From the NCBI RefSeq assembly GCF_014202315.1, contig NZ_JACHGN010000004.1, positions 496,001 through 560,000 on the forward strand: DNA of 64,000 nt. Reading direction: 5' to 3'. This document shows, one piece after another, positions 54,438-61,601 of this stretch (positions within the stretch are counted from its first letter, which is position 1; every line of letters begins with the position of its first letter). The notes beneath the pieces are model-generated. The model did no database searches and was not told the DNA's origin. It worked only from the letters and a program-made list of their open reading frames with translations. The translations under genes and the position numbers were made by a program. The DNA comes from Thermocatellispora tengchongensis (lineage in GTDB: Bacteria > Actinomycetota > Actinomycetes > Streptosporangiales > Streptosporangiaceae).

Positions 54438-54725
54438 CTAACGCCAACCAGAATCTGGGAAGTGGGGCGATTTGAACGGGTGTATAGTCTCATAATGATC
54501 ATTGGTCCATCCCATGACTTTCGTACCGCCGGGAAGCGTCTTCTCTAGAATTCGGTGTTTATTACCTTTTGCCCCCGGAACCAGATACTCTTTAGCGCCA
54601 GTCCAGGGCTTTTCGTGGGGTTTCCGCCCTTCGAATATCCCCTGCTTTCCCGTGTTAGGGTCAATCTCGGGAACTCCACGCCCCGCTCGGATATCCTCAT
54701 AGGCATCGACAGTTGCCTTGGACAT
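54438..54725 (-). CDS. Barnase-like RNase toxin tip, detached from its carrier
   Basis: Protein of 95 residues. The start (TVDAYEDIRAGRGVPEIDP) looks like the linker that precedes C-terminal toxin domains. The rest resembles barnase/N1-T1 ribonucleases: W41, a possible catalytic Glu46 (GAKEYLVPG), the basic NKHRILE with Arg58, and His77 in TNDHYETI. The spacing matches E73, R87 and H102 of barnase by eye. There is no secretion signal of its own. It sits 16 nt after the RHS-type N-terminal gene but in another frame, and is followed by the barstar-domain gene. Confidence 0.65.
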   Translation of the reverse strand: MSKATVDAYEDIRAGRGVPEIDPNTGKQGIFEGRKPHEKPWTGAKEYLVPGAKGNKHRILEKTLPGGTKVMGWTNDHYETIHPFKSPHFPDSGWR

Positions 54726-54741
54726 TTGATTAGGAAGTGGG

Positions 54742-55566
54742 TCAGACGGTGACGATAACGCGCCACTGGTATTGGGCGCTCCACTTCAATGCCCCTGTCG
54801 GCACCTTCCACTTGTTCACGCCATTGCTCAACTGCCCGGAGGACACGCACTCCGGTCCCTGCTGGATATGCGCCGGGCATACATCGAACTCGTAGTTGAG
54901 TACGGCCCCGCTCACCGACGTGGCCTGCGCGGTCAGCGTGGGAGTGAGGGTCGTAAGAAGCAGTTCCCCTCTAGGGCTCAGGCTGGACAGGTCGAGGGAG
55001 GGCGGTGGCGGTGCAGGACAGGCGCCGCGATCCGTCCATATAAAACTGACGCCGGGTTCCCCTCCGCTTCCCGACGTCAAGCGCTCCCACACTCGGCCCT
55101 TGTATCCGACCAGCGTTCCGGCCCCGTACCAGCGGGTTGGGCTCCATATCTCGTACGATCCGCAGTACTCCGCAGCGGCGACCAGCGAAGACGCAACAGC
55201 GATATCGCTCTGCTCCGCCCGCCGCACCCCGGAGGGCAGCTTGTCCAACCCCGTCACGGGCTTGGTGTAGGGACGGACACCACCTGGTCCCCGTTCAATG
55301 GGTAGCGCGCCCTTCGGGCTCTCCGCTCGTTGCTCGGGGAGGGTCACCCTGGCGGATGTAGTCGTCGCGGCGGGGGCAACCAGGGACGGCAATCCGGCAG
55401 CCGCTCCGGCCATTTGGTCCGGCGTGTCCGGCGGTGCCGCGGCCATGGGTGTGGGGACGGCCGCAACCGGCTCGGCCGTCAGCGAGAGAAGACCCGGGGC
55501 GACGGCGACCAGGACAAGCGACGCGAGCCAGGAACGTCTTTTGGGCACGCCAAACCAACGCGACAT
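54742..55566 (-). pseudogene. N-terminal remnant of an RHS/polymorphic-toxin carrier
   Basis: Reading frame of about 274 residues. KRRSWLASLVLVAVAPGLL is a signal/anchor. A Pro/Ala-rich stretch leads to a module with YEIWSPTRWYGAGTLVGYKGRVWE and FIWTDRGAC. LDLSSLSPRGELLLTTLTP, NYEFDVCPAH and SAQYQWRVIVTV follow. This is the usual secreted N-terminal half of large actinobacterial RHS-type toxins, which normally continue for thousands of residues of YD repeats. Here it stops, and the toxin tip begins 16 nt later out of frame, so the core appears deleted. The start could be 55566 or 55575. Confidence 0.6.
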
Positions 55567-55575
55567 CCCGCGCAT

Positions 55576-56177
55576 ACGCCCCTCACGCCCCGAACCACCG
55601 GTCAACAACACAGAACACAACGCCTGCGTCGCTCTTACTCCGGCATTCAGGCACCGCACTGCCTACCGGAGGCTCGAAGCGATCTCAGGAAAATCGCCCA
55701 AAACGTAACTCTGTCCGACAACCAGTGCAAGTGTGGCATAGATCACAGACACGGGCTGTGTGCGACCGAGCGCGGAAATAGATCGAATAGGGAGCGACCA
55801 GAATTGGAGGCAACGACGCCGGTCACGACGCTGCGTTACCAGCAGCCACGTCTGGTCGCGCACTTCGAGTGAGCAGAAGGTGTCTTGCAGGACTATTCCG
55901 GAAGGGACCTTGTCGAGTAAGAGGCAGAAGAGAGAGTCGTACTAGCTCTGCCAACTTTTGAGGTGGCGGCGCGTCAGGCCCTTACGGTCTCCGGGAGGAG
56001 CACAGGGGCCCGGAGCACCTCATCTGGACCCCTTTCTCATGCTCCCTAGGCTCATGATCGGCTCGGGCGACCAGCGCGGGTGGGTCGGTTCACCTCACCG
56101 CCCAGGAGTGATTAACAGAAAAGCGGCCGGCCGTTTCGGGGTGGGGCGGTCGATGACGACGTGCTGGATGTGGGCCG
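55576..56177. other. Right edge of the toxin island with a degenerate protease-type terminator
   Basis: No gene is supported. At 55974-56037 the sequence TCAGGCCCTTACGG, then GGGGCCCGGAGCACCTCAT and CCCCTTTCT, aligns with the terminator region of protease paralogue 1 at 52337-52404, at roughly 70% identity by eye. The similarity extends left to a shared CAACT that follows the protease stop codon in copy 1. Confidence 0.6.
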
Positions 56178-57224
56178 TTATTTCGGGTGCTCTCGGAATT
56201 CGGTGAGCTTGGCGTCGAGCTGGGGGCGGATTCGCTCTCGGGCTGTCATTCTGGGGACGCCGGACATGAGCAGGTCGTCGTAGTCGGTGTCCTCGTGGCG
56301 GATGGAGGCCACGACCGCCAGGGTCACGGCTTCCTCGTCCAGGGCCTTGGCGGCGGCGGTTCTGCCGACGCGGCCGCTGCCGCGTTCGGCGGCGTGGGCG
56401 GCGATGGCCTCGGCTCGGGGCTGTGGGCAGCCGGGGAAGAGGCGGCGGATCTCCGCGGCCATGCGGGCCTGGAATTCGAGGTCTTGGGTGGCGCGGCGTT
56501 CGCGGTCGCGTTCGCGGCGGCGGGCTCTGGCGTCCTCGTCGGCGAGGCACTGTTCCTCGGCCCTGGTCAGGGCCTGCTCCTCTACCAGGATGCCCTGGCG
56601 CTGGTAGACCTTGCGGCGGCGGTTGAACTGGACGACCACCGCGGACAGACCGCTTTCCTTTTTCGCGCGGCGGCTCAGTGCGGCGTTGCCCGCGGGGAGG
56701 AAGACCAAGTGGTCCAGGTCGGTGCAGGTCAGGCAGTGCGGGGCGTCGTCTTCCATGATCAGGTACGGGCCGGTGCCGCCGCAGGTGGCGCAGGTCCATT
56801 CGCGTTCGGGGATCACGACCGTCAGGTCGGGGACCTTCTCGGCCAGCTTGCGGGCCCGGGTCTCGCTCACCTCGGGCGAGAGCCACTGGATGCGGAAGGC
56901 CCGTTCGGCGGCCTCGTCGCCGGTGGCGGTGAAGCGCAGCTCGCGGCGGTCGCGGGTGCCGGCGACGTACGGGATCTCGACCGGGCGCAGGCCCTTGCTC
57001 TCGGCCCAGCGGCGCAGCAGGTCGGCGGTGTCGATCAGGCGGTCGGCGGACACGTCGGTCAGCTCGTCGAGGGAGGCGACCCTGCCCTGGCGCCAGATGT
57101 CGACGTGCCGGCTGTGCAGCCAGCGTACGCCGGTCAGGACGTCGATGATCGTGACGTACTTGCGGTTGGTGAGCGCGATCTCGGCCGCGTCCGCGACCCT
57201 TCTGGCAAGGTTCGGGCGGGTCAT
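56178..57224 (-). CDS. DUF2293-domain protein
   Basis: Protein of 348 residues. The N-terminal half includes a zinc-ribbon-like pair CATCGG and CLTC (about 143-168). A charged coiled-coil stretch rich in Arg and Glu follows (about 195-245). The C-terminal DUF2293 has FQARMAAEIRRLFPGCP, AEAIAAHAAERGSGRVGRTAAA and VASIRHEDTDYDDLLMSG. The family is conserved in actinobacteria but has no known role; the Cys ribbon and basic composition suggest nucleic-acid binding. The ATG at 57224 is the only good start. Confidence 0.82.
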   Translation of the reverse strand: MTRPNLARRVADAAEIALTNRKYVTIIDVLTGVRWLHSRHVDIWRQGRVASLDELTDVSADRLIDTADLLRRWAESKGLRPVEIPYVAGTRDRRELRFTATGDEAAERAFRIQWLSPEVSETRARKLAEKVPDLTVVIPEREWTCATCGGTGPYLIMEDDAPHCLTCTDLDHLVFLPAGNAALSRRAKKESGLSAVVVQFNRRRKVYQRQGILVEEQALTRAEEQCLADEDARARRRERDRERRATQDLEFQARMAAEIRRLFPGCPQPRAEAIAAHAAERGSGRVGRTAAAKALDEEAVTLAVVASIRHEDTDYDDLLMSGVPRMTARERIRPQLDAKLTEFREHPK

Positions 57225-57291
57225 TCGCCTAGCTTGCCATGGGGGAAGGGCGGCCCGGAGCCGGTCAGGGACCGGCTCCGGGGCGTTTTCT

Positions 57292-57864
57292 CTAGAAGCG
57301 GTAGACCGCGCCGGTGGCGGCGTGCATCCGGCACATGTTGCTGAAGGTGTGCTGGTAGCGGATGTACCGGCCGTCCCAGGTGCCGCTGGCGGAGGCGGTC
57401 ACGGGGTTGTACTCGTGGGTGCACACCAGCCCGGAGTGCGTACGCATGGCCCCCGGCAGGCCGCCGGAACGGGACAGCTCGGCGCAGGCCGCGACGGCGT
57501 TCGGGTGGCCGGGCGAGAACGGCGCGCAGGACAGGACGACCTGGCGCCCCGGGCGGCGGGAATCCCTGCCGGGCGTGATGGTGAGCACGAGTTGCCGCGT
57601 GCCGCGGACGGTGTTGTGGTTCGGGACCGGCCAGCCCGGAGCCGGACGCGGGGCCGACCACCAGGGGGCGGGCGTCTCCCACCACCTGTGGGGCCGGGGC
57701 CAGCCGGCGGGCTCCTCGCCGGGCGGGAACGGGATGGAGGTGACCGCCGGCGCCGATGGCGCCGACGCCGCATTGGCCGGGGCGGCGGCCAGGGCCGCAG
57801 CGGTCAGCGTCATGCCGGTGAGAAGTGCCGGGCCGAGGATGGCCGGACGAGTGAGACGTCGCAT
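57292..57864 (-). CDS. Secreted SSI-like serine protease inhibitor
   Basis: Exported protein of 190 residues. The signal peptide (about 1-33) is followed by a Pro/Trp-rich spacer and a subtilisin-inhibitor-like domain. LVLTITPGRD, VVLSCAPFSPGHPNAVAACAEL, then CTHEYNPVTASASGTW and TFSNMCRMHAATGAVYRF reproduce the four-Cys SSI framework. The reactive loop CTHEYNPV aligns with CPMVYDPV of SSI, giving P1 His150 instead of Met or Lys. The ATG has GGGGGA upstream. It is divergent from protease paralogue 2, and five protease genes lie within 7 kb. It may restrain those proteases or foreign ones. Confidence 0.88.
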   Translation of the reverse strand: MRRLTRPAILGPALLTGMTLTAAALAAAPANAASAPSAPAVTSIPFPPGEEPAGWPRPHRWWETPAPWWSAPRPAPGWPVPNHNTVRGTRQLVLTITPGRDSRRPGRQVVLSCAPFSPGHPNAVAACAELSRSGGLPGAMRTHSGLVCTHEYNPVTASASGTWDGRYIRYQHTFSNMCRMHAATGAVYRF

Positions 57865-58193
57865 CGATCCCCCGATTTCGCCTACGTCGTGTACCGGCCC
57901 CAGCCTCCCCCCGCGATCCCGCTCTGACCGGGAACGACGCCGCTCCCGAAGGTCAAAATCCGACGCCGGGACCACCATTTTGGTTCCATGGATTTGATAA
58001 CGAAATGATAACGGTCTCGCCCTTTGTCCATGTTTGGGATGCTTCTCGCAAGATCAGGCGAGTACGGTCTCGACTTGTCTCTTTACGCGGTCATGGTCTG
58101 CGCTTGTGGATTCATGACCAACGTGCGTACGGCCGTGCGGCCCTCACACCCTCACCTGGCCCCGCCGTACGCCTCGGTCTGAGAAGGAGCTAG
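57865..58193. other. Divergent region between the inhibitor gene and protease paralogue 2
   Basis: No gene is supported. It has a short AT-richer patch (GATTTGATAACGAAATGATAACGG, in two parts, near 57991-58014) with a repeated GATAACG word. This is a candidate promoter or operator area for one or both genes. Confidence 0.4.
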
Positions 58194-59762
58194 ATGAAAA
58201 CCCGAGCAAAGCGCCTGGTCCTGCCGCTGGGTGGCGCCCTCGTCGCCTCAACGGTGATCGGCGCCTCGATGGCGGGGACGGCCGAGGCCGCCCCAGAGCG
58301 GAAGAGCAAGACGCTGGCGTCCGGTTCCGAGGCGAAGTCCATCGCGGGAAACTGGAACACGAAGAAGCTCAAGTCCGCCAAGAACTACCTTGAGGACTCC
58401 ACCGCGGCGGGCAACCTGAAGTCCTCCTCCGACAAGGCGACCGCCGACGGCAAGCCCGGCGAGGTCGCCCCCACCGGCCAGGGCACCCGGTCCGCCGGCA
58501 AGTCGAAGAACGTGAACCTGCCCACCACGGTCGGTAAGGTGTTCTTCGAGGTGGACGGCAAGCCGTACTGGTGCTCCGGCTCCTCGATCCAGTCGAAGTA
58601 CCGCAACCTCGTCGTGACCGCCGGCCACTGCGTGTACGACACCGACAAGAACAAGCCGGTGTCGAACTGGGTGTTCATCCCCGGCTACTACCAGGGCAAG
58701 GCGCCGTGGGGCATCTACGTCGGCGCGAAGGTCCACACGCACTACGACTTCGACGTCTACGAGGACTACGACAAGGACTACGCCTTCGTCAACGTCTACA
58801 ACGGGATCAAGCAGACGGGCGAGAAGGAAGTCGTCAAGTCCGAGTACGACAAGCACAAGGGCTTCAAGTACACCGTCGACAAGGAGATCTCCGCCGACGA
58901 GTACGCGAAGGGCATCGACAAGTACGGCGTCAACGGCCCGTACTGGAAGGAACTGAGCAGCCCGACGGTCGAGACGGTCGGCAAGCCGGCCGACGCGGCC
59001 AAGTACCTTGAGGAGTACGTCAAGGACGGGCGCAACGGCATCAAGCTGTCGGCCGTCGAGGTCACCGAGGGCACCTACAAGGCGGCCCCGGACGGCCTGG
59101 ACAACAACGCGAAGTACGTCCGCAAGACGGTGCGCACGCCGATCAGCCAGGAAGAGTACAAGGAGCTTCTCAAGCTCAAGGGCGACGGCAAGTTCCTCGG
59201 CAAGCTTGAGGCGACCAAGGACGGCAACGGCAACGAGATCGCCTGGTTCAAGACCCAGTTCTTCATCAAGAAGTGGGTCAAGACCACGGTGAAGGAGCAC
59301 TACTACTACACGCGCTACTTCATCAAGATCTTCTCCGACGCCGGCCGCCTCGGCGACAACGTCGGCGGCCAGGGCTTCGCGTGGAACCAGAAGCTGTACA
59401 AGAAGGTCTTCGCCTTCGGCTACCCGACCGGGTCCCACCCCGACGGCAACAGGCCGTACACCGGGCAGACCATGAAGTGGTGCTACAACAAGACCTACCC
59501 GGCCCCGGCCGTCGGGAAGTACAAGGTCGAGGAGCAGATGGCGATCAAGTGCGCCTTCACTCCCGGTGCCAGCGGCGGCCCGCTCATCTGGCAGTACAAG
59601 AGCAGTAAGCGGACCGGTTACATCAATGGTGTGGTCAGCCTGACGCTCGACACCGACGGCAACAAGCGCTACGACAGGATCACCTCGCCGTACTTCGACG
59701 GCGACACCTACGGCATCTACAAGTACGCGGCCAACCTCTGGACGGGCAAGCTCGGCGGCTGA
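58194..59762 (+). CDS. Secreted trypsin-like protease, long form with inserted domain (paralogue 2)
   Basis: Exported protease of 522 residues. Signal peptide about 1-31; propeptide to about 110. His145 (TAGHCVYD), Asp195 (KDYAFVNV) and Ser460 (GASGGPL) form an intact triad. Between the Asp strand (to about 206) and RLGDNVGGQGF (from 385) lie about 178 residues, roughly 160 more than in the short paralogues. This insert is Lys/Tyr/Glu-rich with SEYDKHKG, YAKGIDKYGVNGPYWKE and VKTTVKEHYYYTRYF. It is shared with paralogue 4 and probably forms a separate exosite or cap. ATG has AGAAGGAG upstream. A terminator follows. Confidence 0.9.
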   Translation: MKTRAKRLVLPLGGALVASTVIGASMAGTAEAAPERKSKTLASGSEAKSIAGNWNTKKLKSAKNYLEDSTAAGNLKSSSDKATADGKPGEVAPTGQGTRSAGKSKNVNLPTTVGKVFFEVDGKPYWCSGSSIQSKYRNLVVTAGHCVYDTDKNKPVSNWVFIPGYYQGKAPWGIYVGAKVHTHYDFDVYEDYDKDYAFVNVYNGIKQTGEKEVVKSEYDKHKGFKYTVDKEISADEYAKGIDKYGVNGPYWKELSSPTVETVGKPADAAKYLEEYVKDGRNGIKLSAVEVTEGTYKAAPDGLDNNAKYVRKTVRTPISQEEYKELLKLKGDGKFLGKLEATKDGNGNEIAWFKTQFFIKKWVKTTVKEHYYYTRYFIKIFSDAGRLGDNVGGQGFAWNQKLYKKVFAFGYPTGSHPDGNRPYTGQTMKWCYNKTYPAPAVGKYKVEEQMAIKCAFTPGASGGPLIWQYKSSKRTGYINGVVSLTLDTDGNKRYDRITSPYFDGDTYGIYKYAANLWTGKLGG

Positions 59763-59793
59763 GCGAGACCGGAAGAACGCGTGATGTCAGGTC

Positions 59794-59822
59794 AGGGGGC
59801 CCGGTTCTACCGGGTCCCCTGG
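59794..59822 (+). terminator. Terminator of protease paralogue 2
   Basis: CAGGGGGCCCGG and CCGGGTCCCCTG pair over 12 positions with one G-U, loop TTCTA. It resembles the paralogue 1 terminator. Confidence 0.8.
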
Positions 59823-60047
59823 GCGCGGCTTCACGTGAACTCCGTCACTCCGATGCGGTATAGAGGGAGGCGGTAACCGGTGTTGCGTGCCGGTTGATGC
59901 GGCCCTTATACCCCTCCAGGCACACTCGATCAGGTAACAGAGCAGAACCAGATCCGGCCAGCGAGATGCCGCCTGTCTCGACGATCTGGAAAAATCTGCC
60001 GAAACAACACCTATCTCAGCACATGATGGCGGAAAGGCCAGGCACAG

Positions 60048-61193
60048 ATGTCCCCCCGAACGCGGCGAATCGTGGCCGCACTCGGCGGTCTCGCGACCGC
60101 GGCGAGTGTGATCATTATGCCCGCGTTCACGACGGGTGCTCAAGCCGGGACGGCCGCGGCCTCCGGCGCCGCGGCTCTGGTGACGGTGCCGCTGGCGACG
60201 ACGCCGAGCCAGGTGGCCGCGGTCGAGGAGTACTGGAAGCCCGACCGCCTCGCCAAGGCCGACGACTCCACGCCCAAGACCGCCGACCCCAAGCCGGCCG
60301 CGACGTCCTCCAGCCGTCCGGCGTCCGGGGGGCAGGTCGCCTCGCTCACGCCCGTGCGGGCCGCTGAGGACTCGAAGAGGAAGGTGCCCTGGACGGTGCA
60401 GCCCGCGCTGCCCACCAAGGGCGGCGGCACCGGCTCGGCGCCGCAGACGGTCGGCAAGGTGTTCTTCCGAACCGGCGGCAAGGAGTACTGGTGCTCGGCC
60501 ACGTCGGTACGGGCGCAGAACCGCAGCCTGGTGGCCACCGCCGGCCACTGCGCCTTCGACGTGCGCTCCGGCAAGCCGGTCGAGTACTGGGTGTTCGTGC
60601 CGAACTACAAGCCGGGCTCCCAGCCCGACGGCATCTACGTCGGCCACACGCTGGCGATGCACAGCGACTTCCAGGGGTTGGCCGACTACGACTACGACTA
60701 CGCGTTCATCGCCGTCCACCGGGGCTTCAGGTGGGAGGCGGTCAAGGACGCCAAGGGGCAGACGACGTACAAGAAGGTGAGCGTCGGGCTGCTGCAGGAC
60801 AACGTGGGCGGGCAGGGCATCACGGCCGGGCGCGGCGCCACGGTGGCGGCCAGGGCGTTCGGGTTCCCGGCGGGGCCGCAGCCCGACGGCAGCCGGCCGT
60901 ACAACGGGCACGAGCTGAAGACCTGCGCCGGCACCACCCGCAAGGTGAGCGCGCCGACGTACCAGGTCGAGAACGGGATCGCGATCAAGAACTGCGCCTT
61001 CACCGCCGGCGCGAGCGGCGGCCCGTGGCTGGTCGTCTACAACAGCGGGACCAGGCTCGGCTTCCTGAACGGCATCAACAGCCTGAGCTGGAACCGCAAG
61101 GCCGACGGCAAGAACGACGAGATCTCCTCGTCCTACTTCGGCGCGGCCGTCCAGGTGATCTACAACCGCGCCCAGAGCGTGGCCATCCCGTAA
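60048..61193 (+). CDS. Secreted trypsin-like protease, short form (paralogue 3)
   Basis: Exported protease of 381 residues. Signal peptide about 1-35, Ala/Pro-rich propeptide, then His167 (TAGHCAFD), Asp217 (DYDYAFIAV) and Ser323 (GASGGPW). The gap between the Asp strand and the DNVGGQGI motif is short, as in paralogue 1. It is the most diverged of the five at the N-terminus. ATG at 60048 has GGAAAGG upstream. An inverted repeat AACCGG (59875-59880)/CCGGTT (59890-59895) lies in its upstream region. Confidence 0.9.
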   Translation: MSPRTRRIVAALGGLATAASVIIMPAFTTGAQAGTAAASGAAALVTVPLATTPSQVAAVEEYWKPDRLAKADDSTPKTADPKPAATSSSRPASGGQVASLTPVRAAEDSKRKVPWTVQPALPTKGGGTGSAPQTVGKVFFRTGGKEYWCSATSVRAQNRSLVATAGHCAFDVRSGKPVEYWVFVPNYKPGSQPDGIYVGHTLAMHSDFQGLADYDYDYAFIAVHRGFRWEAVKDAKGQTTYKKVSVGLLQDNVGGQGITAGRGATVAARAFGFPAGPQPDGSRPYNGHELKTCAGTTRKVSAPTYQVENGIAIKNCAFTAGASGGPWLVVYNSGTRLGFLNGINSLSWNRKADGKNDEISSSYFGAAVQVIYNRAQSVAIP

Positions 61194-61230
61194 GACTTTT
61201 GCGACGTTCGTCCGATACGTACTTCTATGG

Positions 61231-61254
61231 GGCCCTGGCGGTTTCGCCGGGGCC
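61231..61254 (+). terminator. Terminator of protease paralogue 3
   Basis: GGCCCTGGCG and CGCCGGGGCC pair over 10 positions with one U-G, loop GTTT. Confidence 0.7.
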
Positions 61255-61306
61255 TCAGCCGTTCGGGCGCGTTAGACGTGGCTCGGCCCGGATCGGTGCC
61301 ATCGAA

Positions 61307-61330
61307 CCTATGTGATCTGCGTCACATAGG
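61307..61330. promoter_or_regulatory. CRP-family binding site upstream of paralogue 4
   Basis: CCTATGTGA and TCACATAGG are perfect 9-bp arms around TCTGCG, containing TGTGA-N6-TCACA, the CRP/GlxR consensus. It lies about 270 nt upstream of the start codon in a 408-nt gene-free stretch (61194-61601), which otherwise shows no gene. A partial second site (GTGATCTGCGG) is near 61392. Confidence 0.75.
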
Positions 61331-61533
61331 GCCTGTTACGCAGCGTATCGTGACACTCACACCACATCGGTCACACCCACACCACGCTAAACGTGATCTG
61401 CGGAAACTGCGCCAATCTGGATCGATGCCGCCACACCCGCAACCCCGCTTTAAACATCACGGAATGGTCACGGCGCCCGAGGGTGGATCTTTCCCTCCGA
61501 ATCAGCTTCCGATCCTCAAGATCGCCACTGTAT

Positions 61534-61601
61534 GTTTCTGGCTATCCCTTTACTGACGCATGGGACGCAAGAGGCGTTCCACGACAGCGCAAGGAGTCAC
61601 C
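61534..61601 (+). promoter_or_regulatory. Conserved leader with hairpin, shared with paralogue 5
   Basis: This leader aligns closely with 63411-63478. Shared blocks are ATCCCTTT, CTGACGC, TGGGACGC and CGACAGCGCAAGGAG. GGGACGC (61562-61568) pairs with GCGTTCC (61574-61580) across AAGAG; in copy 2, GGACGC pairs with GCGTCC across ATGAG. The ribosome site AAGGAG follows the hairpin in both. Confidence 0.7.

Noticed and set aside
54545-54880. A 111-residue minus-strand frame crossing the junction between the RHS remnant and the toxin tip
   Set aside because: Its translation has no relation to either flanking protein and it only spans the junction by chance.
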